A stretch of DNA of 64,000 bases. Source: BOG-932 sp965276835 (GTDB taxonomy: Bacteria > Pseudomonadota > Alphaproteobacteria > BOG-932 > Roseiterribacteraceae). The stretch covers positions 3,224,001 to 3,288,000 of the forward strand of contig OZ255631.1 in assembly GCA_965276835.1 (NCBI GenBank), in the 5' to 3' direction. Shown piece by piece: positions 15,650 through 24,774 of this stretch. The notes under the pieces were generated by a model. The model saw only the letters and a program-made list of their open reading frames with translations, was not told where the DNA came from and did no database searches. The translations under genes were made by a program, and so were the position numbers. Positions within the stretch are counted from its first letter, which is position 1; each line of letters opens with the position of its first letter.

Positions 15650-16837
15650 ATGGTCGATTTCGGCAGCCGTCGTCCCGGATTGAAGCCGCAAAGCCTGCTG
15701 GTGCATGCGGGCACCACCCGATCAGCCGCGGAGGAAACCTCCGAAGCGATCTTCATGACCTCCGGCTATGTCTATCAGACCGCCGAGGAGGCCGAAGCAT
15801 CCTTCGTCAACGAGGGCACCCGTTACGTCTATTCGCGCTTCCGCAACCCGACGATCGCGATGTTCGAGGAACGGCTGGCCGCCTTCGAAGGGGCGGAGCG
15901 CTGTTTCGCGACGTCCTCGGGTATGGCGGCGGTGTTCGCCGCGCTGGCCGCAGACATCAAGGCCGGCGACCGGGTCGTCGCGCCGCATGCGATGTTCGGG
16001 TCGTGTACGCATATCATCAAGAACATCCTGCCGAATTACGGCGCGACCTTCACGATGGTGGAGGGCACGGACCTGAACGACTGGAAGGCGGCGCTTTCCA
16101 CCCCCGCGAAGTTCGTCTTCCTGGAATCGCCGGCCAACCCGACACTGGACATCATCGACATCGCCGCCGTGGCCGAACTGGCGCACACGGCGGGGGCGAA
16201 GCTGATCGTCGACAACGTGTTCGCCACCCCGATCTTCCAGAAGCCGCTGAAACTGGGCGCCGACATCATCGTCTATTCGGCGACGAAGCATATCGACGGC
16301 CAGGGCCGCACCCTGGGCGGGGCGATTCTGTGCGGCGAGGATTTCGCCGCCAAGCTGCACCCGTTCCTGCGCCATACCGGGCCGGCGATCAGCCCGTTCA
16401 ATGCGTGGCTGCTGCTGAAGGGGCTGGAGACGCTGTCGCTGCGGGTCAAGGCCCAATCGGATTCAGCCGGCAAGGTCGCCCAGTTCCTGGAAGCCCACCC
16501 CAAGATCGACGGCCTGCGCTATCCCGGCCTGAAGAGCCATCCGCAACACGAACTGGCGGCGCGGCAGATGACAGGATTCGGCAACTTGATCGCCTTCGAC
16601 ATCAAAGGCGGTAAGGAAGGCGCGTTCGCCGCCTTGAACAAGTTGGAGCTGATCCTGATCAGCAACAATCTGGGTGACAGCAAGTCGCTGATCACCCATC
16701 CGGCGACGACGACCCACGCCAAGGTGCCGACGGAAGACAAGCTGCGCGTCGGCATCCGCCCCGGCACGATCCGCCTGTCGGTCGGTCTGGAAGATACCGA
16801 CGACCTGATCGACGATTTGAAAGCCGCGCTGGGGTGA
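15650..16837 (+). CDS. metZ: O-succinylhomoserine sulfhydrylase
   Basis: A 395-residue enzyme of the Cys/Met-metabolism PLP family. It makes homocysteine from O-succinyl- (or O-acetyl-) homoserine and sulfide in methionine synthesis. The PLP-binding lysine is in YSATKHIDGQGRTLGG near residue 213; RFRNPTIAMFEERLAALEG-like and TSSGMAAVFAAL segments form the cofactor pocket, and IRLSVGLED closes the protein. The ATG at 15650 is chosen because GGAGGAA lies just upstream. The SAM-II riboswitch and terminator in the leader show feedback by the pathway end product. The MetZ call over cystathionine gamma-synthase follows the alphaproteobacterial type and the riboswitch context. Confidence 0.94.
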   Translation: MVDFGSRRPGLKPQSLLVHAGTTRSAAEETSEAIFMTSGYVYQTAEEAEASFVNEGTRYVYSRFRNPTIAMFEERLAAFEGAERCFATSSGMAAVFAALAADIKAGDRVVAPHAMFGSCTHIIKNILPNYGATFTMVEGTDLNDWKAALSTPAKFVFLESPANPTLDIIDIAAVAELAHTAGAKLIVDNVFATPIFQKPLKLGADIIVYSATKHIDGQGRTLGGAILCGEDFAAKLHPFLRHTGPAISPFNAWLLLKGLETLSLRVKAQSDSAGKVAQFLEAHPKIDGLRYPGLKSHPQHELAARQMTGFGNLIAFDIKGGKEGAFAALNKLELILISNNLGDSKSLITHPATTTHAKVPTEDKLRVGIRPGTIRLSVGLEDTDDLIDDLKAALG

Positions 16838-16930
16838 ACCGCCCGGGAAGCGGCCGAGCCGAACCCCATAGCCCGGCGCGCCCGAGTTTTCCTTGTGGCG
16901 CAGCCGGGCTGAAGGGCCTTATTCTGCGGC

Positions 16931-18439
16931 ATGGCCCTGGCATCCTCGTCCATATTGGCGACGGCGACCGATCCGCTTTTTCTGGCGGCCGTCGTTATCG
17001 TTGCCGGCTTCTTCGGCGCCCGCTATTGGCAAGGGCGCAGTTCGCTCCGGTATTTTCTGAGCCAACTCGCGACCTTTGCCGTTCTGACCGGTCTGCTGAT
17101 GGCCGCGGGCGTCGCCCCCTATCGTCCCGGTGTAACGACCGGGACTGAGGCCAGGCATTTCTTCGCCGGCGTGCTCGAAATCGTCTGGTGGCTGGCCGGG
17201 GCTTGGCTCACGGTCGGATTCCTGCGCGCCTTCGTCATGCTGGGGCGGCAGCCGCGCCAAGCGAAACTGGTTCAGGACCTGCTGGCTGCGGTGGTCTATC
17301 TTGCCGCCGCGTTCGCGATCGTCGCCTATGTATTCGATCTGCCGGTGAAGGGCCTGCTGGCGACCTCCGGCGCCCTGGCGATCATTCTCGGCCTGGCGCT
17401 GCAGAGCACGCTGGGGGATGTATTTTCCGGCATCGTGCTGGGCATCGAACGCCCCTATCATATCGGCGACTGGATTACCCTGGACGATAACGTCCAGGGT
17501 AAGGTGATCGAAACCAATTGGCGCGCGACGCACATCCTGACGGGAAACCGCGATGTGGCGATCATTCCCAACAGCGTCATCGCGAAAGCCAAGCTGGTGA
17601 ACAGCAGCTCGCCCACCGCAACCCACGGCGCCAGCATCCGCGTGAAACTAGACCCCGCGCTGCCCCCCGCGGCGGGCCGCGATCTGCTGAAGGAGGTGCT
17701 GCTGGGCAGCCTGCACATCCTGCGCACGCCGGAGCCGACCGTCACGATCAAGGATATCAGCGCGGAGATGATCGACTTCGAGCTGTCCTTCTCCGTTGCG
17801 GATATCGGCGCCATCGACGGGGCGCAGAATGAGCTTTTCGACCGGGTTTATCGGGCGGCCGCGGCGGCAGGCGCCAGATTTTCGCCGCGTCTGCCGGGCG
17901 GATCCAAGGCAGCCGATCCGGAAGACGACGGCGACCTGAGAATTCCCGACCGGCTGCTCGCCGGAATCTCGCTTTTCTCCTCCTTGAGCGTGGAGGAGAA
18001 AACAAAACTGGCGTCGCAGATGCAGCGGAAGGATTACAAGCGGGGCGATGTGATCGTGGAGACGGGCCAGATCCTGCAAGCCTTATGCATTGTCTTTTTC
18101 GGCGTTCTGGTCGCCGAGGCGGAGGAAAACGGCAGCAAGCTTGAGGTTAACCGATTGGCGCCCGGCGATTATTTCGGTGAGACGGGATTGCTTCTCGGCG
18201 AAGCGCTGAACGGCGAAATCATCGCGCTGACCAAAGCCGTGATTTACGAAATATCGAAGGATGCGCTCTCTCCGCTGCTCAAGGCGCGGCCCAGCATGGC
18301 GGAGGAACTGAGCGAGAGCCTGGCAGGACGGCAACTGGCCCGTCGCACCGTGCTGGACCAACATCACGGCAAAGATCAGCATGACCCAAGGCTGGCCGAC
18401 CGGGTCGCGGCCGATATCAAGCGGATATTCTCGCTGTAG
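16931..18439 (+). CDS. MscS-type mechanosensitive channel with cyclic-nucleotide-binding domain
   Basis: A 502-residue membrane protein. Four hydrophobic segments fill about residues 10-160, and the pore-lining helix carries the Gly/Ala pattern (LLATSGALAIILGLALQSTLGDVFSGI). The MscS beta domain follows (GDWITLDD, VIETNWRATHILTGNRDVAIIPNS), then a C-terminal cNMP-binding domain from about residue 340 with LAPGDYFGETGLLLGE, the phosphate-binding-cassette region. Channels with this fusion have been described as gated by cyclic nucleotide. The cassette has GETGLL followed by GEALNGEI, where classic cAMP binders have an Arg about 9-10 residues later; that Arg is not obvious, so ligand binding needs testing. 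No clear ribosome binding site. It lies between metZ and glnD. Confidence 0.88.
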   Translation: MALASSSILATATDPLFLAAVVIVAGFFGARYWQGRSSLRYFLSQLATFAVLTGLLMAAGVAPYRPGVTTGTEARHFFAGVLEIVWWLAGAWLTVGFLRAFVMLGRQPRQAKLVQDLLAAVVYLAAAFAIVAYVFDLPVKGLLATSGALAIILGLALQSTLGDVFSGIVLGIERPYHIGDWITLDDNVQGKVIETNWRATHILTGNRDVAIIPNSVIAKAKLVNSSSPTATHGASIRVKLDPALPPAAGRDLLKEVLLGSLHILRTPEPTVTIKDISAEMIDFELSFSVADIGAIDGAQNELFDRVYRAAAAAGARFSPRLPGGSKAADPEDDGDLRIPDRLLAGISLFSSLSVEEKTKLASQMQRKDYKRGDVIVETGQILQALCIVFFGVLVAEAEENGSKLEVNRLAPGDYFGETGLLLGEALNGEIIALTKAVIYEISKDALSPLLKARPSMAEELSESLAGRQLARRTVLDQHHGKDQHDPRLADRVAADIKRIFSL

Positions 18440-18534
18440 CCGTGGCGCCACCCGCGGGAAATGGCGGGCGGGGGATACTTTCTGCTATGCTGTGGCCCGT
18501 GACTCGCAACTTTCCGAACCTCGAGTAGCGCCAC

Positions 18535-21315
18535 GTGGATTCGCTGACCGCCGCCGCCAGTTCTTCCGTCGATCAAACGCGGCCCGATATTCGGGCAGCG
18601 CTGGAAAATTTGACCGGCGGCGGGACAGCTCTGCGCAACGCCGCCGTGCAGTTGCTGAAGGCGCATCTGGAGACAGGGCGCGCGGAGATCGAGCAGCAAT
18701 TCCTGCGCGGTAATGACGGCCTGGCCTGCGGCGCGGCCCTGGGGGCGCTGATGGACGAGGTGGTCACCGCCTTGTTCGACCTGGCCGATCGGCGCGTCTT
18801 CCCCGCCGCCAACCCGACAACCGGCGAGAAGGTCGCGCTGGCCGCGATCGGCGGTTACGGGCGCGGGCCGCTGGCCCCGTTTTCGGACATCGACCTGTTG
18901 GCCATCGTCGCCTATAAGCGCACCCCGCGCGCCGAACAGCTGGTCGAGTTCCTGCTTTATGCGATGTGGGACCTGGGGCTGAAGGTCGGCCAGGCCGTCC
19001 GGTCGACCGAGGATTGCATCCGGCTGGCCAAGGGCGACGTCCTGATCCGCACCAGCATGATGGAGCGGCGGTTCCTGACCGGGGAACTGGCGCTCTATAC
19101 CGATTTCGACAAGCGCTTCGGCAAAAGCGTCGAGGCCCTGGACCGGCGCGGCTTCGTCGAGGCCAAGCTGGCCGAACGCGACCAGCGCCATAAGAAGATC
19201 GGCGACTTCCGGTATATGGTCGAGCCCAACATCAAGGAGGGCAAAGGCGGAATGCGCGACCTGCAGACGCTGGGCTGGATCGCCCGTGCGCTGTACGGCG
19301 TCGGCGATGTCGCCGCGATGGTGCCGCAAGGCCTGCTGCGCCGGGAAGAAGCTGCCCGCTTCGCCAAGGCCGACGCTTTCCTGTGGACCGTGCGCTGCCA
19401 CCTGCATTTCGTCGCCAAGCGGCCGGAAGAAAAGCTGACTTTCGACGTCCAGGTCGAGATCGCCAAGCGGCTGGGTTACAACGACCATGCCGGCGCGGTC
19501 GCCGTCGAACGCTTCATGAAGCACTATTTCCTGGTGGCCAAGGACGTGGGCAACCTGACCCGCATCTTCTGCGCCGCGTTCGAGGCGGATTCGCTGGGCC
19601 AGCCGCGCGGCTGGCTGTCCCGGGCGGCGCGCAAGATCGACGGATTCGTGCTGGACAGCGGGCGGCTGAACCTCGTCTCGGAGGACCAGTTCGCCAAGGA
19701 ACCGCGCGACCTGATCCGCCTGTTCGCGGTGGCGCAGCGCAGCGGATACGACATCCACCCCAACGCGCTGCGGACCGTGACCCGCAACCTGTCCCGGATC
19801 GGGCCGGACCTGCGTGCCGACCCCGAGGCCAACCGGATTTTCGTCGATGAGATCCTGACCGGGCCGGGCAACCGGGAGATCGGGTTCCGCCGGATGAACG
19901 ATGCCGGCGTGCTGGGCAAGTTCATCACCGACTGGGGCCGTATCGTCGCCCAGATGCAGTTCGATATGTATCATTATTATACGGTCGACGAGCACACGCT
20001 GAACGCGGTCGGCATCCTGAACCGGATCGAAAACGGCGAAGCGGTGGATGCCTTCCCGCTGGCCAGCGAACTGATCGGCCAAGTCGATTCGAAGCGCGCC
20101 CTGGCGCTCGCGGTCCTGCTGCACGATGTCGGCAAGGGGCGCGGCGGTAACCATTCGGACGTGGGTGGCAGCATCGCCGAACGGCTGGGGCCACGCCTGG
20201 GCCTGACGGCCGAGGAAACCGAGACCACGGCATGGCTGGTGCGCTGGCATCTGGGGATGTCGGGCGTCACCACCCGGCGCGATATCGAAGACCCCCGCAC
20301 CGTGCAGGATTTCGCCGCCTTGGTGCAGTCGCCGGAGCGGCTGCGCGTGCTGACCCTGCTGACCACCATCGATATCAGCGCGGTCGGGCCCGGCCGCTGG
20401 AACAACTGGAAGGCCGGACTGATCGAGGATTTGTACCACCGCACGGCCGAGGTGCTGGGCGGCGCGGTCGAGGCTATGGGCCGCAGCGAACGCGCCTCGA
20501 AGCAGCAGGCAGAGGCGCGGGTGCTGCTGCCGGAATGGAGCGACGCGCAGTTCGACGGCTTCGCCGCAATGGGCTCACGCGGATACTGGATGGGGTTCGA
20601 CGCGCCGACCCACGCCCGCCATGCGCGGCTGGTCAACGCGGCGGAACGCGACGGCCAATCGCTGGCCGTCGAGACTCGCGCCGACGAAGCGCGCGACGCG
20701 ACCGAGGTCACGATCCACACATCCGACCATCCCGGCCTGTTCGCCCGGCTGGCCGGCGCCTTCGCCATGTCGGGCCTGTCGATCGTCGATGCCAAGATTT
20801 TCACCCTGTCGAACGGCATGGCGCTGGACGTGTTCTGGGCGCAGGACGCCAGCGGCGACCCGCTGTCAGGGTCCAAGCGGGCACGGCTGCTGGTCGCCAT
20901 CGAACGCGCGATCACCGGCGAGCGCGTGCCGCCGGAGGAACTGGCGCGGCTGAAGGGCAAGCCGCACGACCGTGTGCGGCCTTTCGAGGTGACGCCGCGC
21001 GTGCTGCTGGACAACGAAGCCAGTTCCACCCACACGATCATCGAGATCAACGGCCGCGACCGGCCGGGCCTGCTGCATGACGTGACCTGGGCGTTGACCA
21101 ACCAGGGGCTGCAGATCGCCAACGCCAAGATCTCGACCTATGGGCACAAGGTGATCGACGTTTTCTACGTCAAGGACATCTTCGGCATGAAGGTCATGGA
21201 AACCGCCAAACAGCGCCGGGTCCGCGCGGCCCTTCTGGAGGCGCTGGACGACGGCACGCCGAAAGAGAAGAAAGAGCCGAAGAAGTCGCCCGGCGCAGCC
21301 AAGGCGGCGGCCTAA
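18535..21315 (+). CDS. glnD: Bifunctional uridylyltransferase/uridylyl-removing enzyme GlnD
   Basis: A 926-residue nitrogen sensor that uridylylates PII when glutamine is low and deuridylylates it when glutamine is high. The nucleotidyltransferase motif GGYGRGPLAPFSDIDLL is at about residues 106-122. The HD hydrolase domain has LLHDVGKGRGGNHSDVG near residue 528. Two ACT domains lie at the C-terminus (TIHTSDHPGLFARLAGAF near 726 and IEINGRDRPGLLHDVTW near 836), and sense glutamine. A Lys- and Pro-rich tail ends the protein. The start is GTG at 18535. The stop lies in a short tandem repeat shared with the spacer before murJ. Confidence 0.97.
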   Translation: MDSLTAAASSSVDQTRPDIRAALENLTGGGTALRNAAVQLLKAHLETGRAEIEQQFLRGNDGLACGAALGALMDEVVTALFDLADRRVFPAANPTTGEKVALAAIGGYGRGPLAPFSDIDLLAIVAYKRTPRAEQLVEFLLYAMWDLGLKVGQAVRSTEDCIRLAKGDVLIRTSMMERRFLTGELALYTDFDKRFGKSVEALDRRGFVEAKLAERDQRHKKIGDFRYMVEPNIKEGKGGMRDLQTLGWIARALYGVGDVAAMVPQGLLRREEAARFAKADAFLWTVRCHLHFVAKRPEEKLTFDVQVEIAKRLGYNDHAGAVAVERFMKHYFLVAKDVGNLTRIFCAAFEADSLGQPRGWLSRAARKIDGFVLDSGRLNLVSEDQFAKEPRDLIRLFAVAQRSGYDIHPNALRTVTRNLSRIGPDLRADPEANRIFVDEILTGPGNREIGFRRMNDAGVLGKFITDWGRIVAQMQFDMYHYYTVDEHTLNAVGILNRIENGEAVDAFPLASELIGQVDSKRALALAVLLHDVGKGRGGNHSDVGGSIAERLGPRLGLTAEETETTAWLVRWHLGMSGVTTRRDIEDPRTVQDFAALVQSPERLRVLTLLTTIDISAVGPGRWNNWKAGLIEDLYHRTAEVLGGAVEAMGRSERASKQQAEARVLLPEWSDAQFDGFAAMGSRGYWMGFDAPTHARHARLVNAAERDGQSLAVETRADEARDATEVTIHTSDHPGLFARLAGAFAMSGLSIVDAKIFTLSNGMALDVFWAQDASGDPLSGSKRARLLVAIERAITGERVPPEELARLKGKPHDRVRPFEVTPRVLLDNEASSTHTIIEINGRDRPGLLHDVTWALTNQGLQIANAKISTYGHKVIDVFYVKDIFGMKVMETAKQRRVRAALLEALDDGTPKEKKEPKKSPGAAKAAA

Positions 21316-21367
21316 AATCCTGTCCCTAGAATCTTGCCGCCTAAAATCTGGCCGCCTAAAATCTTGT
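21311..21367. repeat. Short tandem repeat across the glnD stop
   Basis: Four copies of CCTA(A/G)AATC begin at 21311, 21325, 21340 and 21355, a period of 14-15 bases. The first copy contains the glnD stop codon, and the array fills the spacer to murJ. It looks like slippage or duplication of the gene end. Confidence 0.75.
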
Positions 21368-21380
21368 CGATAGACCTGTC

Positions 21381-22991
21381 ATGAGTTTTGCGCGTGCCGT
21401 AAGGACTGTCGCCGGGTTGACGATGGTCAGCCGGGTGCTGGGCTTCGTCCGCGAGATGCTGGTCGCCGGACTGCTGGGCGCGACGCCGACGGCGGACGCG
21501 TTCTTCATGGCGCTGACCCTGCCGAACGTATTCCGCCGCCTGTTCGCGGAGGGGGCGTTCAGCGCGGCCTTTGTGCCGCTGTTCAGCAAGACGATCCAAA
21601 ACGAGGGCAAGCCGGCGGCAGCGAGGTTCGCGGAAGAAGCGCAGGCGGTCATGCTGCTGATCCTCATACCGCTGACCGCCGTTCTGTGGCTGCTGATGCC
21701 CTATGTCGTGATGGTTCTGGCGCCGGGCTTCGAACGCGGCACCCAGCGTTACGACCTGGCGGTCACCTTCTGCCGGATCACCTTCCCCTATCTGGTCTTC
21801 ATCTCGATCACCACCTTGCAGGGCGGCGTTCTGAACGCGCTGGACCGCTACGGGCCGTTCGCCTTCGCCTATACCCTGTTCAATATCTGCCTGATCGGCG
21901 GCCTGCTGTTGACGCCTTTCTTTCCCACCGCCGGGCATGCCGCCGCGTGGGGCGAGTTCGCATCGGGGATCATCCAGGTGATCTGGATGATCGGCTCCTG
22001 TTACCGCGCGGGCATCTTGCTGAAGCTGCGCCGGCCGCGCCTGACGCCCGCGATCCGGCGCCTTTTCGTGCTGATCGGCCCGGCCGCGATCGGCGCCGGC
22101 GCGGTGCAGATCAACATCTATATTGACGGGGTCGTTGCCTCGCTGCTGCCCGAGGGGTCGATCTCGCACCTCAACTATGCCGGGCGGCTCTATCAGTTGC
22201 CGCTTGGCGTGATCGGCGTCGCGGTGGGAACGGCGTTGCTGCCCGCGCTCGCGCGTCATGTGGCGAACAACGACCGGGAAGGCGCGAAGAAACTGGAATC
22301 GCGCGCGATCGAGGCGGCGCTGCTGCTGGCCCTGCCCGCCGCCGTCGCCCTGTTCGTGGCGCGGCGTGCATTCATGATCGGCCTGTTCGTCTATCCGCAC
22401 GGGAAATTCCATGTCGCAGACGCGATCGTCAGCGGCGGAGCGCTTGCCGCCTATGCCGCCGGCATCCCCGCCTATGTCCTGGCCAAGGTGCTGGCCACTG
22501 CCTATTTCGCCCGCGAGGACACGCGCGCGCCGCTCAATTTCAGCCTGATCGCCATCGTCCTCAACACCGCGCTCGTGCTCACGCTCGTGCTGGTCTTCCA
22601 TATGGGCATCGTCGGGATCGCCGCCGCGACGGGCGTCACGGCGTGGCTGAATGTCGGCCTGCTGGCATTCGGCCTTTATCGGCGCGGACTGCTGGGCTTC
22701 GACGAACGGCTGCGCCATGTGCTGCCGCGTATTCTGCTGGCCAATCTGGCGATGGCCGCGGTCTTGTGGGCAATCCAGATTCCGTTGGCCGGCTGGTGGG
22801 CCGATTCCGGCCTGATCCACCGCATTCTGTCGCTGTCGGCGCTCACCGTCGGGGGAATGGGCGTCTATGGCCTGGCGATCGTGCTGACCAGGGTCGCGAA
22901 ACCCGGCGACATCGCCGGCATGCTGCGGCGGGATCGCTCTGCAGCCTTGACCGGCAATGCAGCCAAGGGAGATAACGCGCCTTCGTCTTAA
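21381..22991 (+). CDS. murJ: Lipid II flippase MurJ
   Basis: A 536-residue protein of about 14 membrane segments, of the MviN/MurJ family that moves lipid II across the inner membrane for peptidoglycan synthesis. The N-terminal signature is clear: SRVLGFVREMLVAGLLG, ADAFFMALTLPNVFRRLFAEGAFSAAFVP. Essential positions R24-like and the internal charged cavity residues are within these blocks. The ATG at 21381 has no strong ribosome binding site. The order glnD-murJ-trpS is common in Rhodospirillales and Rhizobiales. Confidence 0.96.
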   Translation: MSFARAVRTVAGLTMVSRVLGFVREMLVAGLLGATPTADAFFMALTLPNVFRRLFAEGAFSAAFVPLFSKTIQNEGKPAAARFAEEAQAVMLLILIPLTAVLWLLMPYVVMVLAPGFERGTQRYDLAVTFCRITFPYLVFISITTLQGGVLNALDRYGPFAFAYTLFNICLIGGLLLTPFFPTAGHAAAWGEFASGIIQVIWMIGSCYRAGILLKLRRPRLTPAIRRLFVLIGPAAIGAGAVQINIYIDGVVASLLPEGSISHLNYAGRLYQLPLGVIGVAVGTALLPALARHVANNDREGAKKLESRAIEAALLLALPAAVALFVARRAFMIGLFVYPHGKFHVADAIVSGGALAAYAAGIPAYVLAKVLATAYFAREDTRAPLNFSLIAIVLNTALVLTLVLVFHMGIVGIAAATGVTAWLNVGLLAFGLYRRGLLGFDERLRHVLPRILLANLAMAAVLWAIQIPLAGWWADSGLIHRILSLSALTVGGMGVYGLAIVLTRVAKPGDIAGMLRRDRSAALTGNAAKGDNAPSS

Positions 22992-23026
22992 GAGACCGGC
23001 CCACCCGAAACCATATCGAGTACCCC

Positions 23027-24025
23027 GTGACCCGCATCCTGTCCGGCATGCAGCCGACCAATCAATTGCACCTTGGCAATTATCTGGGCGCGCTCAAGAA
23101 CTGGGTGGCTTTGCAGGACAAGGGGGAGAACCTGTTCTGCGTGGTCGACCTGCACGCCATCACCGTGCCGCAGGACCCGATAACCCTTCGGCAATCGACC
23201 CGCGAGATCACCGCCGCCTATATTGCCGCCGGCATCGACCCGGTGCGCTCAACCATTTTCGTGCAGAGCCATGTCTCGGCCCACGCGGAGCTCGCCTGGA
23301 TCCTGGACTGCATCACGCCGATGGGCTGGCTGAACCGGATGACCCAGTTCAAGGAAAAAGCCGGCAAGGACCGCGAGGGTGCACCGCTGGGCCTCTACGG
23401 CTATCCCGTGCTGATGGCGGCCGACATCCTGACCTATAAGGCGACGCATGTGCCGGTGGGCGAGGACCAGAAGCAGCATCTGGAGCTGGCCCGCGACATC
23501 GCCGGCGCCTTCAACCGCCGTTACGACGTCGATTTCTTCCCCCTGCCCGAGCCGCAGATATTGGGCGAGGCGACCCGCGTGATGTCGCTGCGCGACGGCC
23601 TGAAAAAGATGTCCAAGTCCGACCTGTCGGACATGAGCCGCATCAACATGACCGACACGCCCGACCTGATCGCCCAGAAGATCCGCAAGGCGAAGACCGA
23701 CCCGGCGGAGTTACCGGCGACGGTCGAGGGCCTGGAAGGCCGGCCGGAGGCGGACAATCTGCTGACGATCTATGCCGCGCTGACCGATACGACCAAGGCC
23801 GCCGCCGTCGCCCGCTTTGCCGGGGCCCAATTCTCGGTCTTGAAGAACGAACTCAGCGACGCGGCGACCGAGACGCTGGGCCCGATCGCCAGGCGCATGA
23901 CCGAACTGATGACCGATACCGCCGCCTTGGACACGATCCTGCGCGACGGCGCCGACAAGGCCAACGCCATCGCCCAGCCGATCCTGGCCGACGTCAAGGA
24001 TCTGGTCGGGTTCCTGCCGCGATAA
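23027..24025 (+). CDS. trpS: Tryptophanyl-tRNA synthetase
   Basis: A 332-residue class I aminoacyl-tRNA synthetase that charges tRNA-Trp. The HIGH-type motif is QLHLGNYLG at about residues 13-21, and the KMSKS loop is KKMSKSD near residue 193. The Trp-pocket segments GYPVLMAADIL and VGEDQKQHLELARDIA are intact. The start is GTG at 23027, 36 bases after the murJ stop, so it is probably co-transcribed with murJ. The length is usual. Confidence 0.97.
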   Translation: MTRILSGMQPTNQLHLGNYLGALKNWVALQDKGENLFCVVDLHAITVPQDPITLRQSTREITAAYIAAGIDPVRSTIFVQSHVSAHAELAWILDCITPMGWLNRMTQFKEKAGKDREGAPLGLYGYPVLMAADILTYKATHVPVGEDQKQHLELARDIAGAFNRRYDVDFFPLPEPQILGEATRVMSLRDGLKKMSKSDLSDMSRINMTDTPDLIAQKIRKAKTDPAELPATVEGLEGRPEADNLLTIYAALTDTTKAAAVARFAGAQFSVLKNELSDAATETLGPIARRMTELMTDTAALDTILRDGADKANAIAQPILADVKDLVGFLPR

Positions 24026-24043
24026 GCCGATGAATAATTCGAT

Positions 24044-24355
24044 TTAGGTGCTGGCGATCGGCTCGCGCACGGCTTGAACTGCCAGACGCAAGCCCATTGC
24101 TTTTAAAATAGCCGAAAGGCTGCTTAGCGCCGGATTACCGCCAGGCGACAAGGTCCGGTAGAGTTGCGTCACGTTGAGATGCGCCTTTTCGGCAACCGTC
24201 CCAACGCCGCCAAACGCTTTCGCCATTTGTCGCAGAGCAACGAGCAGTTCGGCCTGATCTCCATCCTCAAGAATGGCATTCAGCATCTGCAACGCATATT
24301 CGGGATCGTCGCGATACAGATCGGCCATCGCGTCGTCATGCGATCTATCTCTCAT
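24044..24355 (-). CDS. Xre/HigA-type antitoxin (DNA-binding)
   Basis: A 103-residue protein downstream of and overlapping a RelE/ParE-fold toxin. The C-terminal half contains a helix-turn-helix with VAEKAHLNVTQLYRTLSPGGNPALSSLSAILKAMGLRL, the pattern of addiction-module antidotes of the HigA/DNA-binding YeaC-like group. The ATG at 24355 follows a strong GGAGG, and overlaps the toxin end by 11 bases. Toxin-first order is usual for HigBA-type modules. It should bind the toxin and repress the operon promoter upstream of 24677. Confidence 0.85.
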   Translation of the reverse strand: MRDRSHDDAMADLYRDDPEYALQMLNAILEDGDQAELLVALRQMAKAFGGVGTVAEKAHLNVTQLYRTLSPGGNPALSSLSAILKAMGLRLAVQAVREPIAST

Positions 24356-24677
24356 CGCCCGTCCTCCTTTGCCAGTCCAGCCAATAGCTGCACGCCCGTT
24401 TGATGTCTCGATTTTGCGACCGCTTATCCCCGCCACACAGCAACAATACGATCTGTTTACCCGCCGTTGCGTAATAAACGCGGTAGCCTGGACCGACATC
24501 GATCCGTATCTCAGAGACGCCATCGCGCAAAAACTTATGGTCACCGAAATTGCCTTGCTCGATCCGGTTAATCCGGCGATCGATCGAGATCCGCGCAGTG
24601 ACGTCGCGGAGCGCCCGAACCCAGTCAAGAAAGTGATCCTTGCCGCCCGGACTCAGATAGTGACGAATTTCGAACAT
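24345..24677 (-). CDS. RelE/ParE-superfamily toxin (HigB-like, addiction-module killer)
   Basis: A 110-residue protein of the phage-derived Gp49/HigB-like group. Typical segments are FLDWVRALRDVTARISIDRRINRIEQGNFGDHKFLRDGVSEIRIDVGPGYRVYYA (quoted as its landmarks RINRIEQGNFGD, GVSEIRID and GYRVYYA) and LLLCGGDKRSQNRDIKRA. RelE-fold toxins of this type cleave mRNA at the ribosome. The first gene of a two-gene operon on the minus strand, convergent with trpS. The upstream 97 bases, shared with the divergent TauE gene, are AT-rich and should hold the autoregulated promoter. Confidence 0.87.
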   Translation of the reverse strand: MFEIRHYLSPGGKDHFLDWVRALRDVTARISIDRRINRIEQGNFGDHKFLRDGVSEIRIDVGPGYRVYYATAGKQIVLLLCGGDKRSQNRDIKRACSYWLDWQRRTGDER

Positions 24678-24774
24678 AACAGAATTTCGTTTATAAGCGA
24701 ATAGATTTCAATAGATTTTGCGATCGCAATAACTGCGGCTTTCTCATCCGCCACTCCCGGCATAGTCTCTCCGC

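Noticed and set aside
21312..22820. A minus-strand open frame opposite murJ
   Set aside because: Low-complexity Gln/Arg/His-rich translation and antisense to an essential flippase gene with full signatures.
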